Source of the DNA: Blautia faecicola
GTDB taxonomy: Bacteria; Bacillota; Clostridia; Lachnospirales; Lachnospiraceae
Length of the DNA stretch: 64,000 nucleotides
Assembly (NCBI RefSeq): GCF_004123145.1
Contig: NZ_SDKC01000001.1
Location: 3,525,630-3,589,629 of the forward strand
Reading direction: 5' to 3'
Positions 15,533-23,781 of the stretch are shown one piece after another; position 1 is the first letter of the stretch; each line of letters begins with the position of its first letter. The position numbers were made by a program, and so were the translations under genes. The notes under the pieces were generated by a model. It saw only the letters and a list, made by a program, of their open reading frames with translations, was not told where the DNA came from and did no database searches.

Positions 15533-16300
15533 TTATTCCTTAAAATACTTATTACAGTAATCTAATGATAAATCCAAAAAATCCTGCAAAACATCCAAAT
15601 CTGCATACATACCATGATTTGAGTGAGGAAATTCAAGATAATCATATGGCACTTCATTCTTGTCCAAAGCATCAACCAAACCATATTTCAGATTACCAGG
15701 TACAAGATGATCTTTCAGTCCATATCCTAAAAGTGTAGGAACTGAGGACTCTGTTACCAGATATGTTGGAGATATTTTCTCAATATATGTTTTATAGTCA
15801 CCGGAAATAAGCATTTCCTCGCTTATTTCCTCTCCTGTCATCATTTCTATAAACTCTATATCTGTACTTAATCCATTTATTTTTTTGAGAATATCCCAAT
15901 GTTCCGGTTCAAAGCTGGCAGGTCCCGCAAGCTGGAACACAAATTTCACCGGTATTGCTGAATATTCCCCACTGGTATAAGCATAATTCATTGCCAATGT
16001 TCCACCCGCAGATACACCACAGGTAGCCATCCCTGTAACACGATATCCCAGTTCTTGACACTTCTGATTAATGGCATCCACACAGTTCTTTATTTCATTA
16101 TTCATAAAAAACAGATCGGCTTTCTTTCCTTGATTTTGCAGCGTATAGTCAAGAGTAGCGGTAATATAGCCTTTAGAAGCATAATATTTACACCAAACAT
16201 CCCCGTCCTCTTTTGCACCTGAGTTAAAGCTGCCACCATGAATATAAAGAATCAGATGCTGACTTTCATTTATGTCAATATTCGCAGGAATATATATATG
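15533..16300 (-). pseudogene. alpha/beta hydrolase (BD-FAE-like), N-terminus lost
   Basis: The frame is open from about 16300 (HIYIPANIDINESQHLILYI, then HGGSFNSGAKEDG) to the stop at 15533. HGGSF is the oxyanion loop, CGVSAGG the nucleophile elbow, GLKDHLVPG holds the Asp and HSNHGMY the His, so the catalytic core is complete. The first strands and the start are replaced by the MATE gene fragment. An internal ATG at 16105 would give only the C-terminal half. Probably a dead esterase. Confidence 0.7.
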
Positions 16301-16596
16301 CCTAAAAATAAAGATGCCGTAAATATTTCATTGCTTCTGCGAACATTCTTTTCATCTGATCCACGCATTGTACTAAACAATACAGATCCACCAATACCAG
16401 CCAGCAATCCCAAACCATAAATGATATTCCATAAAGGTGCAAAAACTGCAAGTGCCGCTGGTCCGCTCGGACCATGATATTTCCCTACCATTGCAACATC
16501 CACAACAGAATAAATGCACGGAATCAATGTACCGCCGAAGGCTGCAATCAGATACTTAAAATAAATTGATTTGATGTTTCCTTTTAATATATCCAT
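16300..16596 (-). pseudogene. MATE efflux transporter, 5' fragment
   Basis: Start (ATG 16596), ribosome site (AAGGAG) and about the first 95 residues are intact: MDILKGNIKSIYFKYLIAAF, then DVAMVGKYHGPSGPAALAVF and LLAGIGGSVLFSTMRG, the N-terminal repeat of MATE Na+/H+ drug antiporters (normally ~450 residues). At about 16300 the sequence passes into the hydrolase relic and the frame ends a few codons later. Promoter and leader survive, so the truncated gene may still be transcribed. Confidence 0.75.
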
Positions 16597-16617
16597 CTCT
16601 TATGCTCCTTTTCACAC

Positions 16618-16660
16618 AAAAAAGGATGATACTCCGGAATTTTCACGGAATACCATCCTG
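16618..16660 (-). promoter_or_regulatory. leader terminator/attenuator before the MATE fragment
   Basis: On the minus strand GGATGGTATTCCG ... CGGAGTATCATCC forms a stem directly followed by TTTTTT, ending about 10 bases before the MATE ribosome site. A terminator inside a 5' leader implies attenuation; the ligand or mechanism cannot be told. Confidence 0.55.
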
Positions 16661-16751
16661 CCCATTGGGAATCTTCTGCGTTATTTTTCTTTATATATTA
16701 CCACATATTAAATAGGTTTTCCAACTGTTTATTGCAAAAGGAATGTTAAAT

Positions 16752-17195
16752 TCATAAATATCTTTGCAAATATACCATATCTATTAACTGTACACCGCCC
16801 TCATAGATTGGGTGATTATAATTATCGATAAAGAAATTGGGAATCTTGTGAGAACGGATAAATCCACATTTTTCATAAAATGGTATTGTCAATGGACTGT
16901 CACCTGTTCCAACCTGCAAAATAGAATATTCTTCTGCATATTTTTCTGCAAGGAAGTCTATCAGAGCTTTACCATAGCCATTTCCTTGGTTCTTTGGATC
17001 AACTGCGATATTTTTAATTTCAAGTATTCCATTATCTTCATCAGTAACGACACATTCAGCTTTTACATTACCATCTTCAAGTACATACATAGTACCCTTT
17101 TCAAGATAGCGATCAATCATATTTTCCTGTTCATCAGCTAATAACAATAATGATATAAACTGCTTTTTATTTTCATTTACTTCTCGAATTATCAT
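16752..17195 (-). CDS. GNAT acetyltransferase
   Basis: 147 residues from the ATG at 17195 (CGGAG 8 bases upstream; a GTG at 17201 is too close to the ribosome site). The acetyl-CoA motif is AVDPKNQGNGYGKALIDFL, followed by the strand-helix GDSPLTIPFYEKCGF. It is complete and distinct from the duplicated GNAT genes of this window. Substrate unknown; the C-terminus IYEGGVQLIDMVYL is typical of small-molecule GNATs in Firmicutes. Confidence 0.85.
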   Translation of the reverse strand: MIIREVNENKKQFISLLLLADEQENMIDRYLEKGTMYVLEDGNVKAECVVTDEDNGILEIKNIAVDPKNQGNGYGKALIDFLAEKYAEEYSILQVGTGDSPLTIPFYEKCGFIRSHKIPNFFIDNYNHPIYEGGVQLIDMVYLQRYL

Positions 17196-17237
17196 ATCCA
17201 CTACTCCGTCAAACTGGAAGTTATCTTTATGCCAAGT

Positions 17238-17621
17238 TTACTTGTCAATCACAAAATAAGCAATCACCATTACCAAAGAAATGGTCAATCCTATGTAAAA
17301 CTCGGGGAATGCTAATCGAATGCTATTCTGTAAACTGACTTCACCGGTGACAGTCAATGTATGCCAGGTGAGGAATTTATATATTTCGGAGACCACGATC
17401 CCAATCGTGCCTAATACGCCTAAACCTTTACTAATACCTCGCTTCTTAAAGGGAAACCATACTCCTAAAACAAACAAAATGACAGACACCATTCCAATAG
17501 GATTGAGCAGATTTATCAAGCCGGTAATTTCCTGTACACCTTTTAATCCACCATATTGGTTAAATAACATTGGTAATAAACTGATCAGAAACGCTATTGA
17601 TAGAATCATTTTCTTTTTCAT
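17238..17621 (-). CDS. four-helix membrane protein
   Basis: 127 residues from the ATG at 17621 (AAGGAG upstream). Four hydrophobic segments: MILSIAFLISLLPMLF, then a loop and GMVSVILFVLGVWFPF, GLGVLGTIGIVVSEIY and FYIGLTISLVMVIAYFVI. It is a small integral membrane protein of unrecognised family. It ends 42 bases before the GNAT gene, with a partial intergenic motif (AAACTGGAAGTT) between them. Confidence 0.65.
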   Translation of the reverse strand: MKKKMILSIAFLISLLPMLFNQYGGLKGVQEITGLINLLNPIGMVSVILFVLGVWFPFKKRGISKGLGVLGTIGIVVSEIYKFLTWHTLTVTGEVSLQNSIRLAFPEFYIGLTISLVMVIAYFVIDK

Positions 17622-17651
17622 CCATTCACACTCCTTCGCCAAATTTCTGAT

Positions 17652-17783
17652 TTTTTCTCATAAAATGCTTCTTTAAAAAGCTCTGCATTTTTCCTTTGGT
17701 CATCATCCGGAATATGAGAGTACGCATCCGTAACCATATTGACCTGTGCATGGCCGGAATCACCCTGTACTGCTTTGATATCA
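17652..17783 (-). pseudogene. tyrosine integrase, C-terminal relic
   Basis: The minus strand reads DIKAVQGDSGHAQVNMVTDA then YSHIPDDDQRKNAELFKEAF, the SGHAQ and catalytic Tyr region of a Tn916-like tyrosine recombinase. Homologous to the longer relic at 35235-36106. Only about 45 codons remain; the rest, including the Arg and HxxR residues, is missing. It marks a lost integrase inside the 24-kb unit. Confidence 0.8.
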
Positions 17784-17846
17784 GATAATGGTACACACAA
17801 GCACGGAAAACACTTTATGCAAAATCTTCCACAGTAAAATCTATAA

Positions 17847-18000
17847 ATGATCCGCAAAGGCAAAGGAAACCGACAGTTTACCATGTTTGGAATTATGGCA
17901 GTTCTTTTAGGAAGTGGAGATGCATTCCATCTGGTTCCCCGTGCAGTAGCGCTTTGTACAACTGGAGAAGTACTTATTTTTAACTTTTTTCCTTCAGATT
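17847..18000 (+). pseudogene. N-terminal relic of a membrane protein (unidentified)
   Basis: The plus strand reads MIRKGKGNRQFTMFGIMAVL then LGSGDAFHLVPRAVALCTTG before losing coding character. It looks like the first helix and loop of an integral membrane protein I cannot name. It lies between the integrase relic and the HAD gene with no ribosome site of note. Confidence 0.35.
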
Positions 18001-18015
18001 TTTATATTGCAAAAA

Positions 18016-18666
18016 TCATATCACCATCTGCAGTATATCCTCTATATGTTCTGCATAATAATCAGCCCCATTCAGTTCCCCTTTCTCACCATATCCATAC
18101 AGGCATCCTATAAAAGGGCTTTTGCAGGACCTGGCACATTCCAGATCCTGTCTCCTGTCTCCGACTACCAGATAAGGGCCACTATATTCCCGGATGATTT
18201 CCTGCACAATTTCTGTCTTTGGACGGAATCTGTATGATTCACAGTCATAAAAACGGTCAAACCATCGTTCCATCCCAAATTCCTTCCAGTGTGCCTCACG
18301 ATATGAAGCTTTACAGTTACTTAGGATCACAAGGTGATATCCCCGGTTCTTCAAAGCTGTTAGCATCTCCTCTGCTCCCGGATACCACACTGCCTTATGT
18401 TCCCTGATCTGTCTTACCATCAGATCTCCTACCATCCTGCTTGCCTGCTCTTTATAGCTCTGATCCAGTTCCGGCAAAAATGTATTCCACATCTCCTTAC
18501 TGTTAAGTCCCAACCAGCCGGCAATTTCCACCGAGCCTATCTCCCGTTCTTCGGTAACCTTCTGTTCTGTCAGCCACTGATAGGTTTCACGAAATGCCGG
18601 TTCATAGATTCCAAGGGTATGATGGATCGTTCCATCATAATCGAATATGATCGTTTTTGTCATCAT
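18016..18666 (-). CDS. HAD-IA phosphatase, last gene of the rib operon
   Basis: 216 residues. DYDGT (nucleophile Asp and acid Asp-x-Thr) opens motif I, LSNCKASYR is motif II (Ser) and VVGDRRQDLECA motif IV of haloacid dehalogenase phosphatases with a helical cap. It begins 15 bases after ribH ends (AGGA before the ATG at 18666), so it is part of the riboflavin operon. Riboflavin synthesis needs a HAD phosphatase to dephosphorylate 5-amino-6-(5-phosphoribitylamino)uracil. This enzyme is a natural candidate, an inference from position and family. Confidence 0.85.
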   Translation of the reverse strand: MMTKTIIFDYDGTIHHTLGIYEPAFRETYQWLTEQKVTEEREIGSVEIAGWLGLNSKEMWNTFLPELDQSYKEQASRMVGDLMVRQIREHKAVWYPGAEEMLTALKNRGYHLVILSNCKASYREAHWKEFGMERWFDRFYDCESYRFRPKTEIVQEIIREYSGPYLVVGDRRQDLECARSCKSPFIGCLYGYGEKGELNGADYYAEHIEDILQMVI

Positions 18667-18681
18667 TTATTTTCCTGTCTT

Positions 18682-19155
18682 TTAGAGCTGCTTCATCAGA
18701 TTGACCATCTCAATCGCAGATAATGCACAATCATAGCCTTTATTTCCCGCTTTGCTTCCTGCACGCGCAATAGCCTGCTCGATATTTTCAGTCGTGATCA
18801 CTCCGAATAAAACCGGGATTCCTGTTGCAAGTTCAACCTGTGCGATTCCCTTGGCAGATTCATTACACACCAGATCATAATGTGAAGTATCTCCACGGAT
18901 GACAGCTCCAACGCAGATAATTGCATCATATTTTCCTGACTGTGCCATCTTCTGTGCTGTAATCGGAATCTCAAATGCTCCCGGTACCCATGCTGCAGTA
19001 ATGTTCTCTTCTTCTACTCCATGTCTTACCAGTCCGTCGACTGCCCCTCCCAATAATTTATTCACAATAATTTCATTGAATCTCGCTGCCACGATACCAA
19101 CCTTCATTCCCTCCGGTGCTACTACTTTTCCTTCTACTAAATTGATCTGTCTCAT
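18682..19155 (-). CDS. ribH: 6,7-dimethyl-8-ribityllumazine synthase
   Basis: 157 residues, full length for the family. It condenses 5-amino-6-ribitylaminouracil with 3,4-dihydroxy-2-butanone 4-phosphate to lumazine, the penultimate riboflavin step, as a 60-mer or pentamer. [45 protein letters not shown] (catalytic His) and [15 protein letters not shown] are the conserved segments. Preceded by GGAGG, 29 bases after ribBA. It is the fourth gene of the FMN-riboswitch-controlled operon. Confidence 0.97.
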   Translation of the reverse strand: MRQINLVEGKVVAPEGMKVGIVAARFNEIIVNKLLGGAVDGLVRHGVEEENITAAWVPGAFEIPITAQKMAQSGKYDAIICVGAVIRGDTSHYDLVCNESAKGIAQVELATGIPVLFGVITTENIEQAIARAGSKAGNKGYDCALSAIEMVNLMKQL

Positions 19156-19184
19156 TTTTTCTTCCTCCTGATATTTGCTGTTTT

Positions 19185-20402
19185 TTATAAATTTATTTCT
19201 TTAAAAATATGACCCATCTTTTCCTGCTTCGTCTTCATATACTTCCGGTCATACTTTTGTGCCGGAATCTCCAGAGGTACTCTCTCATTGATCTTCAGTC
19301 CGAATTCGCCAAGTCCATAGACTTTATCCGGATTATTTGTCAGTAATCTTAATGATTTCACACCAAGGTCTGACAGTATCTGTGCCCCGACCCAGTACTC
19401 TCTGAGATCCGGTGCAAACCCTAACTTCACATTAGCCTCCACAGTATCGTATCCCTGCTCCTGAAGCGCATATGCTTTGATCTTATTGATCAGTCCGATT
19501 CCTCGGCCTTCTTGTCTCATATACAGAATGATTCCTCGGCCTTCTGCTTCTACCTGGCGCATCGCTGTCTGCAGCTGCAGGCCACAGTCACATCTGAGCG
19601 ATCCGAATGCATCCCCTGTCAGACACTCCGAATGTACCCGGCAAAGCACATCCTCACCATCTCCCAGATCACCTTTTACCAGTGCCAGATGATGCTCTCC
19701 TGTAATATCATTGATATAACCATACATTTTAAAATCACCGTACTGCGTTGGGAGGTTTGCAACGGATTCCTCCTTTACATGCTTTTCATGTATTCTTATA
19801 TAATCCTGCAGATCACGGATCGTAATAAATGTAAGGTTATGCTCTTTTGCCATTTCCCATAGCTGTGATGTACGCATCATAGTTCCATCTTCTTTCATAA
19901 CTTCACAGCACACGCCGCATTCTTTCAGTCCGGCAAGTCTCATAAGATCTGTTGTTGCCTCTGTATGGCCATTTCGTACCAAAACCCCGCCTTTTCTGGA
20001 AATAAGCGGAAACACATGTCCCGGTCTTCTGAAATCCTCCGGTTTTGACTGATCATCCACACACTTCATGATAGTATAGGAGCGCTCTTCCGCAGAGATA
20101 CCTGTCGTTGTATCTGCGTGATCTACTGCCACGGTAAATGCTGTACTGTGATTGTCCGTGTTCTCCGCAACCATCGGCGGAAAGTTCAATCTCGCCGCAA
20201 TTTCTGCACTCATCGGTGTACAGATAAGACCCTTTGCATAGGTCGCCATGAAATTAATATTTTCCCTGGTCGCAAACTCTGCCGCACATATCAGATCTCC
20301 CTCATTTTCTCTGTCCGGATCATCTGTGACCAGAATTATTTTTCCTTCCTTAAGATCCCTAAGTGCTTCTTCAATTGTGTTGTACTGATAATTTTGTGAC
20401 AT
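19185..20402 (-). CDS. ribBA: bifunctional DHBP synthase/GTP cyclohydrolase II
   Basis: 405 residues. The N-terminal half is DHBP synthase ([17 protein letters not shown] for substrate/Mg binding; HTEATTDL), making dihydroxybutanone phosphate from ribulose 5-phosphate. The C-terminal half is GTP cyclohydrolase [22 protein letters not shown] carries the three zinc-binding cysteines, and RQEGRGIGL the GTP site. Together they start both branches of riboflavin synthesis. Third gene of the operon, 18 bases after ribE; complete and without odd features. Confidence 0.97.
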   Translation of the reverse strand: MSQNYQYNTIEEALRDLKEGKIILVTDDPDRENEGDLICAAEFATRENINFMATYAKGLICTPMSAEIAARLNFPPMVAENTDNHSTAFTVAVDHADTTTGISAEERSYTIMKCVDDQSKPEDFRRPGHVFPLISRKGGVLVRNGHTEATTDLMRLAGLKECGVCCEVMKEDGTMMRTSQLWEMAKEHNLTFITIRDLQDYIRIHEKHVKEESVANLPTQYGDFKMYGYINDITGEHHLALVKGDLGDGEDVLCRVHSECLTGDAFGSLRCDCGLQLQTAMRQVEAEGRGIILYMRQEGRGIGLINKIKAYALQEQGYDTVEANVKLGFAPDLREYWVGAQILSDLGVKSLRLLTNNPDKVYGLGEFGLKINERVPLEIPAQKYDRKYMKTKQEKMGHIFKEINL

Positions 20403-20420
20403 AGTGTATATCCTCCTGTT

Positions 20421-21074
20421 CTAAAACCCGAATTCTTCAAGAAACTCCATCGTAATTCCGGATTCTTTTTTCTCTTCTTCGTTTTTTCTGATGCCAAGCA
20501 GTTTTTCTACGTATTTTCCGATCACATCATTTTCCAGATTAACCAGATCCCCCGGCACCTTTTCCAAAAGAGTGGTTTCTTCTCCTGTATGTGGAATGAC
20601 CGACACCTGAAAACCAGCTTCATCAACCCTTGCAACTGTCAGGCTGATCCCATCAATACAGACGGATCCTTTTTCCACGATCAGATGCAAAACCTGTGGC
20701 GATGTCTCAATTGATACCCAGATGGCATTTTCTTCCCGGAGCATGGAACGTATCACGCCAGTCCCATCAATATGGCCGCTTACTATGTGTCCCCCGAACC
20801 TGCCGTCTGCAGCCATTGCACGTTCCAGGTTTACCTGGCTTCCGGCCTTGCAGCTGCCAAGACTGCTTCTTCTGATCGTCTCTGCCATCACATCGGCAGT
20901 AAATCCGTCCGGCTGAATCGACGTAACTGTCAGACACACACCATTCACAGCGATACTGTCACCGATCCTTGTCCCTTCCAGGACTTTCCGGGCTTTCACT
21001 GCCAGGATCCCTGATTCCCCTGTCAGCTGTATATAACGGACTTTTCCTTTCTCTTCTACGATTCCTGTAAACAT
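20421..21074 (-). CDS. ribE: riboflavin synthase
   Basis: 217 residues. It dismutates two lumazine molecules to riboflavin. The N-terminal MFTGIVEEKGKV and the second lumazine-binding repeat (HIVSGHIDGTG, then FQVSVIPHTGEETTL) show the duplicated barrel of the alpha subunit. It overlaps the ribD stop by 19 bases, indicating coupled translation. The C-terminal 20 residues are charged and rather variable in the family. Confidence 0.95.
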   Translation of the reverse strand: MFTGIVEEKGKVRYIQLTGESGILAVKARKVLEGTRIGDSIAVNGVCLTVTSIQPDGFTADVMAETIRRSSLGSCKAGSQVNLERAMAADGRFGGHIVSGHIDGTGVIRSMLREENAIWVSIETSPQVLHLIVEKGSVCIDGISLTVARVDEAGFQVSVIPHTGEETTLLEKVPGDLVNLENDVIGKYVEKLLGIRKNEEEKKESGITMEFLEEFGF

Positions 21075-22183
21075 GATTCCTCCTGTTTTTTATCACACAC
21101 CTGACATTTTATCCGGATATCCTCACCGATCTGGCAGATATCTGTATATTTCAGTTCCACTGCTTCAGACGGCAGTTCAACTCCAATACCCTCTACCGGT
21201 GTCTTCCCAGCCACACCGCCAAACAGCTTTGGTGCCACAAAAGCCTGTACTTCCTTTACAATTCCAGCTCGCAGTGCACTGTCATTTAACGTACCTCCTC
21301 CCTCCAGGAGGATGCTGTCAATGCCTCTGTTTCCAAGATCTGCCATCAGCTTCTTAAGGTCTATCTGATTCTTTTCGTCGGGACAGTAAATGGTTTCAAC
21401 TCCCATGGTATGTAATATTTTTATTTTCTCTTCTGCATTTTTCTGTTCTGCATAAGCCACGATCGTCCGGTACTTTTCCGCACTTTTTACAATCTGACTG
21501 CCCGGCGGGATCCTGAGCTTACTGTCACACACAATCCTGACAGGACTTTTCCAGCCTTCTACCCGGACGTTTAACATCGGATCATCTGCAAGCACAGTTC
21601 CAATACCAGCCATGATTCCCATGTACTGATGCCGCATATGCTGTACTTCTTTTCGTGCAGATTCTCCGGTGATCCATTTTGATGCTCCTGTTTTCGTTGC
21701 GATCTTCCCATCCAGTGTCATGGCATACTTCATTACCACATAAGGAGTCTTCGTAGTAATATAATGGAAAAACACCGGGTTCAGCTGATCACATTCTTCT
21801 CTCATAAAATCTTCAACTACTGTTACACCGGCTTCCCTTAACATCTGTACACCTTTTCCTGCCACTTTCGGATTCGGATCTCTGGAACCGATCACCACTT
21901 TTCTGATCTTCTGTTCAATGATCGCTTCCGTACATGGAGGTGTTTTACCATGATGACAGCAAGGCTCCAACGTGACATAAATCACCGCACCTTCTGCTGA
22001 TTCTGTAAGAGAAGCAATTGCATTACGTTCCGCGTGAAGTTCTCCATACTTTTTATGATAGCCTTCCCCGATGATCTTTCCGTCTTTTACGATCACTGCC
22101 CCTACCATAGGATTGGGATTCGTCCAGCCTTCCCCTTTTTTGGCCAGTTGAATAGCCCGAAGCATATATTCCTGATCCGTCAT
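21056..22183 (-). CDS. ribD: riboflavin deaminase/reductase
   Basis: 375 residues from the ATG at 22183 (AAGGA upstream; the 66-base longer frame has no ribosome site). The N-terminal deaminase has HAERNAIAS and PCCHHGKTPPC zinc-binding residues. The C-terminal reductase has VMKYAMTLDGKIAT and LLEGGGTLNDSAL for NADPH. It converts the GTP cyclohydrolase product to the ribitylamino intermediate in two steps. First structural gene behind the FMN riboswitch. Confidence 0.96.
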   Translation of the reverse strand: MTDQEYMLRAIQLAKKGEGWTNPNPMVGAVIVKDGKIIGEGYHKKYGELHAERNAIASLTESAEGAVIYVTLEPCCHHGKTPPCTEAIIEQKIRKVVIGSRDPNPKVAGKGVQMLREAGVTVVEDFMREECDQLNPVFFHYITTKTPYVVMKYAMTLDGKIATKTGASKWITGESARKEVQHMRHQYMGIMAGIGTVLADDPMLNVRVEGWKSPVRIVCDSKLRIPPGSQIVKSAEKYRTIVAYAEQKNAEEKIKILHTMGVETIYCPDEKNQIDLKKLMADLGNRGIDSILLEGGGTLNDSALRAGIVKEVQAFVAPKLFGGVAGKTPVEGIGVELPSEAVELKYTDICQIGEDIRIKCQVCDKKQEESCLQES

Positions 22184-22303
22184 TTCTATTCCTTCTTTCT
22201 TATTCCTGTTCTTTGCCTGGGCTACGCCGAGGCTTTTAAACATGTGCAATCGGATTCACAGACAAGTGAATGGTATAGTTATTTCGAAAACGATGTACCA
22301 GAT

Positions 22304-22334
22304 ACAAAAAAAGCCTGCAGAAATATCTGCAGGG
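22304..22334 (-). terminator. second intrinsic terminator in the rib leader
   Basis: CCCTGCAG ... CTGCAGGC followed by TTTTTTT on the minus strand, between the riboswitch terminator and ribD. A second leader terminator is unusual. It could be a leak stop or part of a rearranged leader. Confidence 0.6.
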
Positions 22335-22387
22335 TGGAATTGATCTGTTACATATGATTGATAAATGAATGTCTGATTTTCCTATAT

Positions 22388-22424
22388 AAAAAGCTCTGAA
22401 ATGGATCACCATCTCAGAGCTCTG
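22388..22424 (-). terminator. FMN riboswitch expression-platform terminator
   Basis: Stem CTCTGAGATGG / CCATTTCAGAG then TTTTT on the minus strand, about 40 bases downstream of the aptamer. It is the transcription-off structure expected with FMN bound. Confidence 0.85.
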
Positions 22425-22462
22425 ATACTACATTCATTCATACAAAAAATCAACTGTACTAT

Positions 22463-22570
22463 CATCTTCTTCCATCCAGACTGTACTGTCGGCCCCGGAA
22501 TCTCACCGGATCATGCCTCTCGGCTCGCGGGCTTTACCGCCGGTAGGGAATTTCACCCTGCCCTGAAGAT
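22463..22570 (-). ncRNA. FMN riboswitch (RFN element)
   Basis: The minus strand holds the full RFN consensus. It runs from ATCTTCAGGGCAGGGTGAAA through TTCCCTACCGGCGGTAAAGC, CCGCGAGCCGAGAGGC, TCCGGTGAGATTCCGGGGCC and GACAGTACAGTCTGGATGG to GAAGAAGAT. FMN binding would favour the terminator at 22388-22424 and shut off the riboflavin operon. It is about 280 bases upstream of ribD. Confidence 0.96.
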
Positions 22571-22581
22571 ATTTTTTGTTT

Positions 22582-22610
22582 ATTTTAATACTTTATCTGT
22601 TATTTGTAAA
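22582..22610 (-). promoter_or_regulatory. promoter of the riboflavin operon
   Basis: TTTACA (-35) and TAAAAT (-10) with 17 bases between, ending just before the RFN element on the minus strand. Confidence 0.55.
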
Positions 22611-22628
22611 GCAGAATTTTTATTTTAC

Positions 22629-22772
22629 TTAGTTTACTGGTTTGGAAATGAAAGTTCTCGGATGAGCAATTTTCATATAATTTCTCAGTTCCAATGCCAA
22701 TACTCTTAACCGTTCAATCGCTATCTCAATGATTTTTTCATCTGGATCCATCTGATCCACTTTTTCTGCCAT
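22629..22772 (-). CDS. small ICE-type protein
   Basis: 47 residues (begins MAEKVDQMDPDEKIIEIAIE; ends HPRTFISKPVN), with AAGGAGG 6 bases before the ATG at 22772. Acidic and helical; it resembles the short conserved proteins found next to excisionase and sigma-like genes on Clostridial conjugative elements, though I cannot name it. It sits between the rib promoter and an ICE sigma/VirB6 relic. Confidence 0.45.
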   Translation of the reverse strand: MAEKVDQMDPDEKIIEIAIERLRVLALELRNYMKIAHPRTFISKPVN

Positions 22773-22799
22773 AGGCATCCTCCTTCTTCCTGAAATAAA

Positions 22800-22975
22800 A
22801 AAATCCGCCCAGATTAGAACCTAATCTAATCTGAACGGAATACTCATTCAGGCTTGATATTTGGCGAATGACTATTCGGTTGTCAAGGAACAATCCTGTT
22901 TACGCCACACAAAGGAAAACAGGGTGGAGGATTTCGTCCTCTCACCCTGTCGCCAATGGGAAACTATGAATTTCC
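22800..22975. repeat. hairpin-rich ICE debris
   Basis: Two stem-loops without a gene: CCGCCCAGATTAG / CTAATCTGAACGG (22806-22840) and CAGGGTGGAGGA / TCCTCTCACCCTG (22920-22950). Both look like terminators from the element that supplied the neighbouring relics. Confidence 0.45.
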
Positions 22976-22983
22976 CCTCATAA

Positions 22984-23615
22984 TTAAAATATTTTTTTGA
23001 TTTTTTCTTTCAGCCTGTCCATACGCCTGTAAACCGCCTTTTCGGTAATCTTCAGATACCTGGCGATTTCATGAGTGCTGTACCCCTGGATCTTCATCAG
23101 AATGATCTGCAGGGTAAGCCTGTCCACTGTGATCAGTACATGATACAATTCCTGATTCTCAATATGATCCAAGAAGTCCTGTACTGTTTTCAGCTCTGCC
23201 TGATCAGTAGATGCTGCTACCGTATCCAGATATGTACCTGTTTCCTGCACACGCTCATAATATCGTCTGTCTGAATTAAATGCCTGGAAAGCCAGGGCAA
23301 AGAGTCCTCTGAAATAATTCGTGCCGATTTGTCCCCATTCTCTGTTACTCATAGTTGCGAATGGAATCGGCGCAACTGAGGTATATAGGTAAATCTCTAT
23401 CATACGTCCATACATAATCACTGTGATCAGTACAGACAGGATCTTCATACAGAAGCCGACGATAAGGGTTTCTAACGCCAATACAATAAGTTCTCCGATT
23501 TCCATACTTTCCAGTGTTGTGGAAAGATCCGTCAATGCCGAAGAAATATCAATGGCGGTAGTATATTCCACATGGTTCAGAACGAAGACCTGGATTCTTT
23601 CGGACTCTGCAGCTC
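22984..23615 (-). pseudogene. chimeric relic: VirB6/TrbL-like N-part fused to a sigma-70 region 4
   Basis: From about 23615 the minus strand reads a conjugation-channel segment (EYTTAIDISSAL, then MYGRMIEIYLYTSVAPIPFA and NREWGQIGTNYFRGLFALAF), typical of the polytopic VirB6/TrbL-like protein of Clostridial ICEs. At NSDRRYYERVQ it changes to an ICE sigma-like protein (LQIILMKIQGYSTHEIARYL, then KITEKAVYRRMDRLKEKIKK) ending at 22984. In-frame fusion by deletion between two ICE genes; no start of its own is obvious. A 28-codon plus-strand tail (23638-23724) is more debris. Confidence 0.7.
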
Positions 23616-23730
23616 TTTGAATGCGACTCCGGAACTCATGAGCTTTAAACTATACAGCCTGACAAAACGAGGCCAGGCTTATCATATGCCGATGGAGATA
23701 CAGAGTAATTTCCTAGCAAAATAAATACAC

Positions 23731-23774
23731 AAAGATCCTGTTCTTTATAGCATAGTTTGAACAGGATCTTTTTA
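23731..23774 (-). terminator. bidirectional terminator after the MATE gene
   Basis: AAAGATCCTGTTC / GAACAGGATCTTTTT stem with T-runs on both strands, 8 bases after the MATE stop codon. Confidence 0.85.
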
Positions 23775-23781
23775 TAATGCT

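Noticed and set aside
15281..15565. Plus-strand 94-codon frame between the LURP-like and hydrolase genes
   Set aside because: Low-complexity, no ribosome site, and it overlaps the hydrolase 3' end; 15250-15532 holds no gene I can support.
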